Notes: generated by a model not told the origin, from the sequence alone. A stretch of DNA of 64,000 nt from Combretum micranthum (GCA_024138025.1 JAMXBD010000093.1:1736001-1800000), one strand, 5' to 3'; positions 22,180 through 36,400 are shown, counted from the first letter of the stretch. Numbers and translations are program-made.

Positions 22180-24900
22180 TATGAAAAGTAGTGTTTATTT
22201 TTTTTTCTTTTTTCTTTTTTTTTTTTATTAATGTATGATTAAGATTTAAAATGGTGAATTTATTTAATACCTTAAATTTATTGTCATTTATAACTTGCCA
22301 TATCCATAGTAATATGAACACGCAAAGCCTTTGAATATACTACTCTATCCTTAAATCAATAAAGGACTCTCAAACATACATTAGTCACATTTTTTGTAAC
22401 ATCAAAGCTATAGCAACCTCACAACTAAAGAAAGTATCAACAACACTCATAGCTCATCTGGTATACTAACAATGACATGTAATCGGATACATATGTAATC
22501 AATCTTAAGTGGTCAAACTCCAACAATAAGATAGAGTCAAAGCAACAATTTAACTTTCTACTCTTTATATCTCATCTTAATAGGTAACTAATCATTATTG
22601 TCCTTGAAATTTACTAACTCTAACATTGCATGGTTCCTGTATTCCACTAATAGATCACCAATATTATACTTGTAAAAGGAAACACAACACCTGTACTTGA
22701 AAAGGGTAATGGAATGAGCTAAAGCCTACTACTGTATAAACTCACATGTGTGATTAAGCAAACAACATTCACATGTAGACATATCTCTAATATAACAACC
22801 AACATCTTATAATCTTTATTTTAACTTGAGTAATCAATATAGGGATAACTCTAAATCCCACGACATGTGAATATAATAATAAATATATATGATATTAGTT
22901 ACTCCTCAACATCCAAAAATCCATAAACTGAATATTAGGTACTCACTAACATCCGTGATACTAAAACACCTATATTACCTAGATTCTTTCCATGTATGAC
23001 TCCACTACAAGGCAACGGCATACATGGATCATCGAGTTGTCCTGGTAATAGCATGAGTACTCCTCACTTATTACTAGAAGCCATCCACTAGCAACACATT
23101 CTTATTACTAGATAGTCATTTAATCAATCGATGTTTTTACCCTAACAAGTATGAGTAGCAAGCAAGGCATAGTACCTAAAAAGTTGATTCGTTTTGGATA
23201 CTAGAACTCACTAACCTAAATGAAATAACACATCAAATTATCTACTTCAAAACTCAACTATAGTCTAAACTTTTGTAGTTCTCATCCTTATCCTCACTTG
23301 TATCAGGGTTTTAATGATCTTATAATACTCTAATCTAAGAAGAAGGAGTTAAATTGATTTTAATTATTTTTAGAAAAGAAAATGCTGATTTATAGAGTGC
23401 TATAATGTGGATAGGTGAGTGCACAATCATGTATGGGGTCATGTATCACTTAAACAAATCAAATAGATCATGAAAAGGTGCACATTGAAGTGCATGGGCT
23501 CAAGCACTTTTAGAAACAAAATTTTGCATTATAGATTGGTACATGGCCTAGTGTAAGAGTTCGTACATAAGTTGTGCACTTCTAGACTACATATTTTGTC
23601 ATTTTACCAAGAGACACACAACCTAGTACAGATGCTTGTACATGGGTCATGCACTTCAAGAATTTTATACATTTGAACCTTAGAGAAGCACACGACTTAA
23701 TGCATAGGCCGTGTAGGAGTCGTATGCTCCCAGTATTCATCTCTTTCATCAAATTTCCCTTTGATTTCATCATGAAATGTGTCTTACCCTAAATAATGTT
23801 AAGACGTTTACACTTTCATCATATATAACACTTAGGAAGTGAATTCTTAACCGATAAATTCTTTAATTAACACCTTATAAAATTCTTTAATTAAATGATT
23901 GATAAATGAAGAAGCAAATATGCACAAAGCATTATTATCTCTTTTTTTCTTCTTTGTTATTTATCTTTACCATATCTCTCTAATATCAACTCAATTAAGG
24001 CAAGTTTGCCTCCAAAACCATTTGTTTTGTGTGGAACTTTACTTATATAGGGTAGCGACGGTTACTTAAAGATCCTACACTATCCTTGTCATAACGTGTT
24101 AATCTAAATTGCCACTTATCATTTAATTCTTCTTTGGATAATACATGTTGGACAGCTAATGGTTAGAGTTCCTTCATTAAATCTTTTGTTGCTAGTAATT
24201 CCAATTCTTTGTTTCGAGTTTAGATTATCAGATTTTTATCCATATCTTATCCGTATCTGATATGTATTCATATGTTATTTGTGCTTTATTTATATCTAAT
24301 CTGTTTAATCTATTTACGAGTAAAATGATCTATTTTGCATTTTTTTTATAAACATCTATTTGAAAATGATAAAAATTAAGATGCCAAACGATCAGAAGAA
24401 AATAAAACAAATAAACCCTCTTAATATGTTTTTTTTTTTTACAAACATCTGTTTTTCATTAATTTTTTTTGGGTACAAAACCTAGAACACAAGGCAATAT
24501 GTAAAGTTTTTGCTTTTATCTCTTCTACTTGATTAATCCAGCTAGTTAATTCATGTCTTCTTGTAAAGGAGATTAAATTTAGTGAAAAGAAGAAAGTTCC
24601 TTTAAATTGATTTTTTTATACAATTTTTCGTTGTCTAAGAGAATAATTAATTAGATTTTTTTGATAGTAGATTTACTTTTATGTTTTGTAGCTTTATTAT
24701 TTAGTTTAGGATTTTTATTTGTTGAAATTAAGGTTTACATTAACACTGACATGAGTTTCTACGGTTCTATTGAACTATTAAAATGATCGAAGCTTATGTT
24801 GCTCGGTCGAATCGTTAAAACTAATATAACTATTTTAGTGGTATGATCACTAATGCACATTTACTGATCGTATCAAATTTAAAATTTATAAACCTAATAA
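22180..24900. other. Old repeat-derived sequence, no gene
   Basis: Part of this stretch (about 22860-23100) matches 49720-49930, sharing GCATACATGGATCATC-like and GTCCT-GTAATA-like motifs, so a dispersed repeat is present. Around 23400-23740 short motifs such as GTGCAC and CATGGGTCATGCAC recur. Stops are dense in all frames. Confidence 0.5.
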
Positions 24901-24949
24901 AATCGCTTATTTAAGCTAGCTAAGCGTACTTATCTAATGCAGAATAGAT

Positions 24950-26200
24950 TTTAGGGTGTCGTCTGAAAACAAGTACTAATTAACTAATATAACAAACCCT
25001 AAGATCAATTAAATATGCTTTCAAAGGTATATTCAATCGCAAGACATACCCCCCACCTTGATCCATAAACCTTAAAATTCTTATGATAATGGATTGATTA
25101 ATGAAATATTCATTCTTTGCACTGTAGGATCTCATCAAGTAAATCAATTACTCTATTAAGTTAATTAATTCCTAACCCTACATGAGATAGTGGAGACCTC
25201 TCCCTTATTAACATCACATAAGATTACATGAAAGTCCATGATCCTTATAACAAGAATTGAATTCTTATAGTAGAAAATCAAAGTTGCCCTACCTCTAGGT
25301 AAAACACACAATTTCTATTCATGAGGATCAATCTCATTAGATGAAACCTCTTTCTATCTAATAAGAATCATATTTGCAATTAATTTTGTGCACAAATCAA
25401 TCACAAGATAATGAAATCACATGAATGGATACAAAGGCATAAACCTTTCATTACTAAAAAAAACAATTCAAATAACATGGTTTAGGGTTTCACAAGATAC
25501 AGGGTATAAAGAATATACTCCTCCATAGAGTTTACAATAATAACAGAAAATCTAGATGAGATTAAAGAAATCATGATGAAAAGAATAAACTCTAATTGAT
25601 ATCTTGTGATCTCCAGTGATATTCAAGTAATTTCTCCCTTGAAGTTCTTCCTGCTTTCTCTCCTAGGGTTAGAAATAAGTTATAAAACTTTTCAACTATG
25701 AAAATAAGGCAGCTATTTCTAGTTTTAAGATGAAAATAGAGCTTCATGGCCTGCCTTACATGGCCATGCTCGGGGGAGGGCTGAAACTTCTTATTTTAGG
25801 GCATCACAAAGTTATAATGTGCACAACTAGTCTGCATGACCATGCAAGAGGGAGGGCAAAACTCAAAATGTTTGTTTTTGCATTTTCTTGATCTTTGACT
25901 TGTTCCCTACCATCTTTCTTAGTTGTATTGAAAATTAAAAGCCTACTAACTTATTCCCTACCTCTAGCATAGCCATGCACAAGTTAGTGCATGATATAGT
26001 TCTTGATCAAAACTTGTCAAAATTTTCCTTGATTTCACTTGAATCATCATTGAACCTTCCAAATATGCTCCAAAAGCCCTGTATTGAATATTTCACAAAT
26101 AAGCATCCTTTTCTTCATTAATTCACAAGAAATATATAACAAATATGTCTAAATAAGCATATAGAATAAGGGTCTCTTGGCACTTATCAATTGTGATTAT
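24950..26200. repeat. LTR-like noncoding sequence
   Basis: Contains TAGGGTGTCGTCTGA near 24951 and recurring TGCATGACCATGCAAGAGGG-type motifs around 25740-25860 and 25970-26000, a style common in long plant LTRs. I see no matching partner LTR, target duplication or coding region, so the assignment is tentative. Confidence 0.35.
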
Positions 26201-26256
26201 GTATGATTTGAGTCATGAAAATTAATGAGTGGACCAAAAAATTTCTCTAACATTGC

Positions 26257-26282
26257 GTGTGTGTGTGTGTGTATATATATAT
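26257..26282. repeat. (GT)n-(AT)n microsatellite
   Basis: A short GT run passing into an AT run. Confidence 0.9.
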
Positions 26283-26371
26283 TCCTCACATTCCCTATAT
26301 TCTATTAAATAAATATTGGCCCCACAAACTCTTCACTTCTTATATGGGAAGTTTAATACACTAGTCATGGT

Positions 26372-26663
26372 TTTCATTCAATAGTGTATTAAATACATGA
26401 ACTTTAAAAAAATATACAATTAGACACCTAAACTTTAAAATTGATCCATTTAGTATTAAAAAGAACTTCTTTTAGTGTATGCCAATTGTACTTTGATCGT
26501 ATTAGTTAAAAGTGTCATATAGAACAATAGTGTTAGTTAATTTGATGGAGGTACTATTGTCATATACAATAAATTTTTTAAGTACTAAATTGATCAATTT
26601 CAAAGTTTAGATATCTAATTGTATATTTTGTCAAAGTTCAGATATTATTTGTGACATTTACCC
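26372..26663. mobile_element. MITE with ~70 bp inverted arms, Mutator-like type
   Basis: The arm at about 26388-26458 and the reverse complement of 26581-26651 match closely: both contain AATATACAATTAGA, then ATCTAAACTTT/ACCTAAACTTT and ATTGAT-ATTTAGTA. The right end reads GTGACATTTACCC, that is GGGTAAATGTCAC inward, a common plant MITE terminus. The left terminus is worn. The centre is ~120 bp without coding capacity. Target duplication not clear. Confidence 0.75.
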
Positions 26664-28500
26664 TTTATTATTCCACTATATTTCTTTTCTCACCATCACA
26701 AATGCATATTTGCTAGTATATTCTATTTCATTTGAAGCTATTCATTTCACCTTTTTAGAACAAAAATCAGATCCTAAAGTCAAGTAAAAATTTCCGTTTC
26801 TAATAATTCGGAAAATTAAATGTTTAATTGCCTATTCACGGAAGGAGATTTGACCTCTTTCTTCTTCTTCTTGATTGCATTTATCTTATATTAAATTAAC
26901 TTTGTCGTTTTTGAAACTTGATAAAATAAACCATTAATATTGTAGGCCTTGAATAAAACCCTTTATATTTGAAGTTTGATGTTAATTATTTCTAAATAGG
27001 GTCACTGTCAAACTTGGTATTTGAAATTAATAAATTTATTCAATTAATTATCTGAAGTTTAAAAGTGTAGATTTATTATTTAAACTTTATCCATTTTTAA
27101 AATTAACTATCTAAATTTTGTAAATTTTTGTAATTAGCTATTAGGACACTTTATTACTTGTTTTAACAATTAGTTATCTCATCTAAGTATTATCAATGAA
27201 CATGAAAAGTTCATAGGTTGTAAATTTATACTTTTCAATTTCATGTAATTAATCAAATTAATAAAGTTTAGATACCAAATATGATATCTACCTTTCTAAA
27301 TAATTATCTATATAGATTCTATATCATCATATAATTAAAATGCAGTGAGCTTTTTTATATCTTCTTCTTCATTTTTATTCTTCAAATACTATGGAAATAT
27401 TACTCGAAAAAGCTATCAGAATATGTTATCTAGTCATCATAGTTTAACTAAATAATTTTAAGAGTAAATTAGGGTACTTCCAAAAATCCGCCTTTTCCTC
27501 TCCCACTCTCGCCTTATTTATTACTTATATGTGCATTTTATATTATTACTTTTATATTTTTAATTGAATAAATTCCATTTTAGTAAGCACTAATAGTTGA
27601 TTTTATGAAGACTTTATGTTTCCTTTTAAGCTGTTTTAAATTTCAATTTCTATGTACAATAAAATAGCATTTATAATTGTTTAAATATATTTATCTATCT
27701 ATCTTTATCTTTTATATGATTATATCATTTGCCATCCTTTTATATTATCAAACTATTTTAGGAAAAAAAAAAGATAGAAAAAACTTAACTCATATATTAT
27801 ATAGTTTTTGTAAACCACTACAGTAGTGTTTTTAGTAATTTCTATAATTTAAGTATTTATTATTTTTGACTATCTCACTATCCTAAATCTCACTAGATTT
27901 GTTACAATTGTTTGAGAAAAGACTTTATTTTTTTTTAAATCATGTTTCATATGCAAGAATCATTTTAAATATAATGTGGGTTAAAATGATAGGAATCAAT
28001 GAGCAAACAAATGATAAATTAGTGATTTGTTTGAACATGTCATGGTATGAATAAGAACAAATATGATATTTATCAAAAGTACTAATAACTATAGATAATA
28101 AGTATAGAAAAATAAAAAAATAAAATGATAATTGTAATAATTAACGTTAATTAGCTAGGGAAAAGGAAAAATTGAGTTCTTCCTCAATGTCACAATGGTC
28201 GATTATACATAGGAATCACAACAACAACAACAACAATAATAATAATAATAATTTACATAGATAAATTACATATATTATGAATTATGGAAATCTACAAACG
28301 CGGTGGTTAACTTATGTTACTAATAATTTCAGTTAAAACTGACATAATGGTTGCATCACGACCAAAAGTCAGCTCATAATAAGGAAAAAATTAAATATAA
28401 TTGTTAAGTTGGCCAAAAAAAAAAAATGACATAATAGGTAAGGGGTTACAAGGTCAACGACCTTCAAATAAAATGGCCATGTGGCACTTGAATTATAATA
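26664..28500. other. AT-rich intergenic region upstream of the receptor kinase gene
   Basis: No gene is seen. Sequence around 26930-27300 (repeated TTTAAACTTT/AAAGTTTAGATA pieces on both strands) looks like another worn MITE. A CAA/TAA microsatellite lies at 28218-28251. The last few hundred bases should contain the promoter of the downstream gene; GGTCAA (reverse TTGACC, the W-box core) occurs at 28451 and 28589, but this is too short a motif to prove regulation. Confidence 0.45.
28218..28251. repeat. (CAA)n-(TAA)n microsatellite
   Basis: About five CAA units followed by about six TAA units. Confidence 0.92.
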
Positions 28501-28601
28501 TGTGTTCATACGTGCCAACCATATCCCCTAAGTAGTATCATTATTCCTTGATGTTGGACGATGAACCAACTTTGGTTGGAAATTCAAAGGTCAAATATCC
28601 A

Positions 28602-28602
<1 letters not shown>

Positions 28603-28636
<34 letters not shown>
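28603..28636 (+). repeat. A34 homopolymer in the 5' region of the receptor kinase gene
   Basis: An uninterrupted run of 34 adenines 53 bp upstream of the favoured start codon. An ATG at 28561 is in frame and reads through it as a poly-lysine stretch, which is a poor start for a secreted receptor. Confidence 0.95.
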
Positions 28637-28637
<1 letters not shown>

Positions 28638-28689
28638 ACATTCACAGTTGTTCTCTTACTTTGTTGGAAAATGTGTTGTTCTTCAGCCA

Positions 28690-31600
28690 ATGACAAAGAG
28701 CAGGAACTTCTTGAAAACTATGAGGAGGATGTTCATGTCAGGATCTAGTGTACCTTTTTTCTTGTCCTATGTCTGTTTGGTCTTTGTTGCCTCTTCTGCA
28801 GTAGACATTATAGCTGAATCTCAGCTGATCAGAGACAACGAGACGATAGTTTCGGGTGGTGGAGACTTTGAGCTAGGATTTTTCAGCCCTAGAGATTCTA
28901 CACAAAGGTATCTAGGAATATGGTACAAGAAGATATCTTATGGCACAGTAGTATGGGTTGCCAATAGGGATAAGCCTCTAAATGATTCATCTGGTATGTT
29001 GGTTGTAGAGCCAGGAAATCTGGCAATTTATAGTGGTAAAAACCAGACTATATGGTCTTCCAATTCCTCCGGTTCTACAATGGGTTCTGTTGTTGCTCAG
29101 CTTTTGGATACAGGAAACTTTGTGCTGAGACCTGAGAATGATGTGAATCCGGCAAATTACCTGTGGCAAAGTTTTGACTATCCTGGTGATACCTTTTTGC
29201 CAGGAATGAAGTATGGGATAAACTTGGTCACAGGACTGAACCGCCCCCTAACATCCTGGAAGAGTCCGACTGATCCTTCTACAGGTGACTATACAAATAA
29301 GATGGAACCAACTGGATTACCAGAGTTTTATCTCACTCACAAATCAGATATTAATTTCCGGTCTGGTCCATGGAATGGTCTTAGATTTAGTGGAATGCCA
29401 AATCTCAAGCCAAATGCCATATATAGCTTTCAGTTTGTGTTTACCGATGAGGAGGTATATTATACCTATCATCTCACCAACAGTTCAGTTGTTACAAGGA
29501 TGGTTTTGAGCTCATTTGGCGTACTGCAACGCTTCACGTGGATTGATCACACCCAGGGTTGGAACCTTTATTTGACAGCACAAATGGATAATTGTGACAG
29601 GTATGCACTATGTGGTCCATATGGGAGTTGTGACATCAATGATTCTCCGGCATGTGGGTGCTTGAAAGGATTTGTGCCGAAACACCCTCAATATTGGGAA
29701 ATGGCAGACTGGTCAGGTGGATGTGTGAGGAAAAAGCCTCTGGATTGCACTGAGGGGGAGGGATTTCTGAAGTATTCTGGGATGAAATTACCTGATACCA
29801 GGAATTCTTGGTATAACAGAACAATGAACCTGGAAGAATGTGCGGAACGTTGTTTGAAGAACTGCTCTTGTACAGCTTATGCAAACATGGATATTAGAAA
29901 TGGAGGAAGCGGATGCGTGCACTGGTTTGGTGACCTGATCGATGTGAGAGTGTATGCTGATGGTGGACAAGATATTTACGTAAGGTTGGCAGCTTCAGAG
30001 TTAGGTAAGAGTAATTGAGAAATCTATAAGTGAAAAGCTTTGTTGATTGTATAGACATATATTAATTTGACTGTCTCATTTTAATGCTTGATGCTGATTG
30101 TATAAATTTTGTTGACTACTCAGCGGCTTACCGAAGCTCAAAAGGAAGGAAACGAGTAAGGATCATTGCCATCCCCATAGCAGCGGTCGTAACAGTTATT
30201 ATTGGTCTGTGCCTGGTGTTGCATGTCTTAAGAAGAAAGAAGCAAATAATTAGCGAAGGTAATGTGTTGCAATAGAATGATCACTTCTCACAAATCTGCT
30301 TACATTTTTGTTGGTTTTTCCTTCAATGGTAATGGCTACCTGCATCTAGAGAATGCATTATCATTCAGCAGCTCTGCTATCCGGTCTCTTCACTTTCCCT
30401 TGCTATACATGTCTCGGACTTCTCGAAGAGGATGGAAATTGAAGGGTTCAGCATCGGTATGGCAAGGAAAACTGAAGAATCGGGGTTATACGTATTAGCA
30501 GTTTGGGAAAATTTGTTAATTAATGTTTATATCCATTGAAAAATCTATCTAATCCGGACTTTCAGCAAGGAGACCAGAGGAAGTCCACCCTGAAGAAAGC
30601 ACAAATAAAGATTTGGAGCTACCACTGTTTGATTTTAACACCATTGTGGAAGCTACTGATGGTTTTTCAATTGAAAACAAACTAGGACAAGGTGGTTTTG
30701 GACCGGTTTACAAGGTATGATCTCATCCTACTTTGAAAAGTTTTGCACTTTGCAGAATGATGGTTTCTAAGAATCGATGGAAATCAATTTGGTTTTCAGG
30801 GCGTACTAAAGGATGGACACGAAATAGCCGTGAAGAGGCTCTCAAAAAGCTCAAAGCAGGGACTTGATGAATTTAAGAATGAAATACTATGTATATCCAA
30901 ACTTCAACATCGAAATCTTGTGAAGCTTTTAGGAGGATGCATTCAAGAAGAAGAAAAGATGCTGATCTATGAATACATGCCAAATAAAAGCTTGGACTAT
31001 TTTGTATTTGGTACAGTTCAATTAATTTGAACTTCTAATTTCAATCTGTTAAAACTAGATCATGCTGTACAGGCTCTTATCTGCATACTCGCACTTATTC
31101 CCTAGAGCCACAGCCCCGCAGCATTCTGTACATAATTAGCGTGGTTCATCATGTTCCTACAAAATGTCCCACTTTACTGAGAGCAAATAAGAGACACACC
31201 AATTGCAGGACAATGTTTATACCTATACATGCTTTATTTGAGAAGATGTCTGACCTGGATTAGCAAACTTTGCAGATCATAAAAGAAGGACCATACTAGA
31301 TTGGCCAACACGTTCTCGCATTATTATTGGGATTGCGCGTGGGATTCTTTATCTTCATCAAGATTCCAGATTGAGGATCATACACAGAGATCTAAAAGCT
31401 AGTAATATTCTACTTGACCATGAGATGAATCCTAAGATTTCGGACTTTGGCATGGCTAGAAGCTTTGGAGGAAATGAAAGTGAGGGCAACACTAGTCGAG
31501 TGGTTGGAACATAGTAAGAACAGTATCATGCACATCATGTAATCATACTTTCTATTATCACTAAGCTCATCCTTTGATTTCTTTTTTTCTTTGTGCAGTG

Positions 31601-32132
31601 GATATATGTCTCCCGAATATGCTATAGATGGTCTCTTTTCAGTAAAATCTGATGTCTTTAGTTTTGGTGTCCTGGTGCTAGAGATTGTAAGTGGAAAAAG
31701 AAACAGGAAATTCAGCCATCCGGATCACAAGCTTAACCTACTTGGCCATGTATGTGTGAAAAGCTTATTTAGACGATAACAATTTCCCATTATAAAGAAA
31801 ACTATTAATAGCTTTTGATATTATAGGCATGGAGACTTTTTATGGAGATGAAGCCTCTTGAGCTTATTGATGCAGCAATAAGGGAGTCATGTGATGAACA
31901 AGAAACCTTGCGATCAATCAATGTAGCATTGCTGTGTGTTCAACAGAGTCCAGATGACAGGCCTACCATGTCCAGTGTTGTTCTCATGTTAAGTAGTGAA
32001 ATTGCATTGCCTCAGCCGAGAGAGCCAGGCTTTTTCAATGAGAGGGATCTGTCAGACACAGAGAATTCAACCACCAAGCATGGAATTTCCACAAATAATG
32101 CTATAACTATTACGTTGCTGGAGGGCCGATAG
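28690..32132 (+). CDS. G-type lectin S-receptor-like serine/threonine protein kinase, intact
   Basis: Seven exons: 28690-30004, 30124-30258, 30566-30714, 30800-31010, 31276-31513, 31599-31749 and 31827-32132, all with GT-AG introns and in frame, giving 834 residues (824 if the Met at 28720 is used). Domains in order: signal peptide to about residue 37; bulb lectin ([16 protein letters not shown]); SLG region (WQSFDYP, CGPYGSC); Cys-rich PAN domain ([13 protein letters not shown]); membrane span about 452-474; kinase from about 520. Kinase landmarks are complete: [10 protein letters not shown] (524-533), Lys545 in EIAVKRL, Asp642 in HRDLK and Asp660 in DFG. It should span the plasma membrane and signal by Ser/Thr phosphorylation; the ligand is unknown. 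It belongs to the SD1/At4g27290-like group. The start was chosen because it leads straight into the signal peptide. A broken relative lies convergently at 41.2-46.5 kb. Confidence 0.93.
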
Positions 32133-32263
32133 TTAGGACGAACAGGATTGCCACTTATACATATTTGCAGTTGTCATTTGTTGTATACTTATGATTTTTC
32201 CAATTGTAACATTAAAAAAAACCAGATTCAACCAGAAGATGTCAATGCCCTCAAAAGTCCTTG

Positions 32264-32269
32264 AATAAA
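32264..32269 (+). promoter_or_regulatory. Possible polyadenylation signal
   Basis: AATAAA about 130 bp after the stop codon of the receptor kinase gene. Plant poly(A) signals are loose, so this is only a candidate. Confidence 0.35.
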
Positions 32270-33135
32270 GTACTGATTTATATCAGAATGTAAACATCTT
32301 CTCTAGTGGCAACTTATGCCTGAGATAGAATATATTTTCACAAAACTCTCATTACTAGATGCAAAGCAGGCTAATCAATATTTCTTTTGAAATTTTGACA
32401 TAGTAATTTCCTTTAAGCAAAGATACGTGAAGAAACATTCAGAGAAGTAGGAAATGAAAAATATGCCCTGGCCATGTACTTGTAAGGAGATGAACATGAT
32501 GAAGGCAAACTCTAGAGCGTATTGTAACAACATTTTATAACCGCACATGGTACTTTACTAAACACGACTCACAAAAGTTGCCATATTTGGAGAAATAGAA
32601 TAATGATGCAGAGGATCATGCGTTGGCAGTTACCATGGGTGTAATTATCTGGTCACTTTGCTCTGCTAAGGATTTTAAGATTGTTCATTAACAACAGTGA
32701 CACTTTCTTTGATAATAACCCTGTTCTAAACCTTAAAGGCAATCAGGTTTTCCATGATCACACAAGACACCTTGAGTTAGATTGCCCCTTTGTACACGAA
32801 AAGACATTGGCTAAATTGATCATCTTTACATGTTCCTAACAAGTTTAAATAGCTGATAATTCACAAAAGGGTTGCTTTCGGAGCATCTTTGGAATTTATT
32901 GTCATAGATGAGCATAATCAGCATACATACACATGATTAGTGAAAGACCATCTTCATATTATATTTATTAAGCAAAATTGTACATTTTTTCTGTTACATT
33001 CTGTATCTAGCTGCATAGGATCAGGAAAAATTGAAAGGATCAGCAAATTAGGATTTGTAGTCAGCCGTTCTCTCCTTATATCTATGTATATATACCCAAA
33101 TAAATGTCGTTGATAGTGGATTTTTGCATGTGCCT
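32270..33135. other. Intergenic sequence downstream of the receptor kinase gene
   Basis: No domain or RNA gene recognised; all frames are closed by stops. Confidence 0.5.
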
Positions 33136-33414
33136 TATTGGATGATGGGCCCAGGCCCAGTTTCGATAGCTGGAGAGTTCACATTACGAAGGCCTCTAGA
33201 GCAGGCTCCGCCCCAACAATGGAGAAGAACTCCCCAGTGACCTTGGGTTGCCAAGCACTACACCTCCACGACCTCGACCTCAACCTTAACCTTACACATG
33301 AAGGTCAAGGTTGGTAAGGTCACAATAGTCACGACCCCTAACCTCATTGGAGGCCACAACGACCTGACAACTAGGTCTTCTTGATGGTCTGCACCTCACC
33401 TGATCATCCTCTGT
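33136..33414. other. GC-richer, repeat-like block
   Basis: Markedly higher GC than its surroundings, with GGGCCCAGGCCCAG near 33147 and repeated ACCTCGACCTCAACCTTAAC-like wording around 33266-33296. The style is that of an older transposon fragment, which would continue at 36658 after the solo LTR. No coding region identified. Confidence 0.4.
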
Positions 33415-33420
33415 ACCTAA

Positions 33421-36400
33421 TGTACGCCCCAAGAATACCCTAGTAGTAATACATATATTATGACATAGCCTGATAACCCAGACAGTATCACATATACATA
33501 TTATTACTATATCTACTTTGGAAAATGACATAAATTCAACAAAAAGATCTTTTTGGTTGCATGATAAGAAATGATGAAAGCAAATAAAATCACAATACTA
33601 TAAATAAATCTTACCGTTTGAATAGTAACTATTGCAAACCATGAAACATATCTAAGTTCTCAGATAATAAAATTGATGTTCTAACATCAATTAACACATA
33701 TAAGTAGTAAAACTATTCCCCCTGTTTCCAAGACTTTTCCAGCTTAAGAAACATACCGATTCTAAGCTTCTAGAGGCAATCAGCCAAGGCTTTAGTGTCA
33801 TCCTATAAGGACTATAGGAGTGTGAGTATAAACCACGGGCTTAGTGAATAACTAGAACATATCACACAACAAGCAAGTTATTATCAATCATATGTAATGC
33901 AGCATTCAAACACATAAATAATTACAAGCTTGGACAATCCGGAATCCAAACAGGATGGAGATTTACACCTTCTCATCTAGATTGAAGGAAAACCGATCTA
34001 TGAATCACCTACCTAGGAGAAACTAAGTGCACAGGAAATCCACAATCCTCACAATTGTTATCTCTTTATGTTAATGTTGTTTTAAACACTCATTGCCTAT
34101 TTTAAGCCTTAAAAACTCCACTAAGTGTTACGCATTTCACAGCAATACCATGGGTGGCGTCCTTCATTACCAGTTAGTTCCCATGAAACCAACAAAACAA
34201 AGATAATCTTGAGTAGAATTGCTAGCCTCTTGCCTAGAAAAAACAAGTATTACCAAAGAACCGAAATTCTAACACATAGTTGGCTATCACATAATTATAA
34301 TGCAATATATGCAATTTATGCAATGCGTGTCTATTTTATTTATAATGCCAATATTTGTTAGTCAAGTTAAAGGTGCTCAAGCTTCATACAAACAATCAAC
34401 ATGCCATGCACTTAGCAAATTCAAACATTCCATTATCACTTTTATTGAGTATTGTTTAGCAATCAAGTACTTCCAAACAGCAGGCAATACCCATAACCCA
34501 TATACACACGAGTTCATTATTATTATTCTGGTATTATAATGCAACTAAACTACAACCATAAACAATATAATAAGTCTGAGTTACTCACCTGCTCATATTG
34601 ATCAATCGTAGTAATCGACCGGAAAGTCCTCAATAGTATCGAAATTACCTATCGAGATGAAAATATTCATCAATAATACTTAAAAATAGAATGTTAAATT
34701 CCTATGAGTGTCTAAGTATCCTATGTCGGTATTTGATATAATTTCTACTACTTATATTGATTACCTAAGGTATTATTCTTATAGAAAAAGGATATTTATC
34801 ATTTAGCTCCATTGAATTTCTTTTGATTTAACTATTTTTCATTCTATATCTAAGATAAGTGTAACTAAATTTTTCTATTAGTTTTCTATTCAAGTCATAC
34901 ATTGTTTAATGTCCTTGTTAGAAGTAGTCTTTTATTTATTTATTTTACTTTGCTTGTCAAACTCATCTGCTCTCTTTGGTTAGAATTTGTATTATTTTAG
35001 AGGATCCCATTTCATTATCTAAATCTTTATTCATTTCCTTAGCTTACTCATAACTTGTAAAATTATCAATATGTGTAATTTCTATCAATTTGTTCATAAT
35101 ATTTTTCTTGAAATATAAAGCTTCTAATCATGCTTTTAAAGCTTGTTTTATCATGTTTTATGTTCATATAAGGTCATAGGAGCATTAGACACGAATTTAA
35201 ACTAGTTTAGATGAAATTTAAGCATGATTTTGGTTCATTTCTTCCTAGATCCAAATTTACTATTCTTAAGTTTATAACATTTCCAAGTTGATATTCTTCT
35301 TAGCCATCAACATTCAAGCATTTCTAATACAACAAGAACTCATCTACTTGAATTCATCAATGGAATAATAATTTCTCCCCATCACATAACATTTCTCCAA
35401 TACTACACATTTCATCCTAATGTCTACACACAAATGTACAAGAATATGTTGATAGTTGAGAAGTTACCATGGCTTGAAATGGAAAAGGATTCCCAACTCC
35501 TCTACTTAGCAAGAACCAAACCTATATCAAAGGTTGATTAGTGAGTTTCTAGCTAAATTATAAGTTAACTACTTTAACTATAATAGAAGTCACTAATTCT
35601 AACCAAAACTTTTACCTTGTTGAGCTTAGGTTCCAACTTGGATCTATGATAAACCAAGGCAATTTAACTTGGTTTTTTGATGTTGTTGGAGGGAGGGAAT
35701 TGATGTTCTTATTGTGTTTGATATTTAGATGGAATATGGAAAGCAAAATAGAGGTTTATGTTGTATTTTGGAAGGTGTTCAAAGCTCTCCAAGTGAAGGT
35801 AATACAAAGAAAAAAAGGGCTGGACACAATTCCTTTTTTAGCTATATTTTCAGATTGTTTTTGTGAGGGTTATGAGCTTCTTTAGTGTCTAACTTAAGGC
35901 TATATATATGTAGTAAGGGTAGGCTAAAGTTAGGAGGCTAAAGAGGGTGTTTTGTGCTTAGGAAAATGATCAATTTGCAGTTGGAATTTTGAATACGAAT
36001 TTGGCAAAGTTGGGTGACGAATTTTGGTTTTTGTTTTGACAAATTTGTGGCTAATTTTGAGGGGCATTAATTGCGTTTGTTTGGTAGTTAATTAATGTCA
36101 TTTATATGTGTAAACTTGGGGCTCAACTTGCTCGAAAATCGGATAAAATATCGGGCTGAAATTGAAGTTGAAAAGTTTGAATTTCTAAGATAGTTTTTCA
36201 GGGATTTTTGGACAGATTTATTCATCATATTTTTAATTAATTGCTGGTGTTTGAAGTGTCCATTTAGAGGCCTCTTATTGGTGCTCATTTGGTAAAAAAA
36301 AAAAAACTCATACTAAGCCTATTATTTTTGCCAAAATCAGAGTTGAAATTGGTTTGTGTGCTTGCTGCTGTTCAGTTTGAATTTCCCCTGCCGCAGCTGC

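Noticed and set aside
28440..28600. W-box promoter elements of the receptor kinase
   Set aside because: TTGACC cores are expected by chance at this density; not enough to list as regulatory sites.
28561..28689. Upstream in-frame start for the receptor kinase
   Set aside because: Would place a poly-lysine stretch from the A34 run before the signal peptide; the Met at 28690 or 28720 fits a secreted receptor better.
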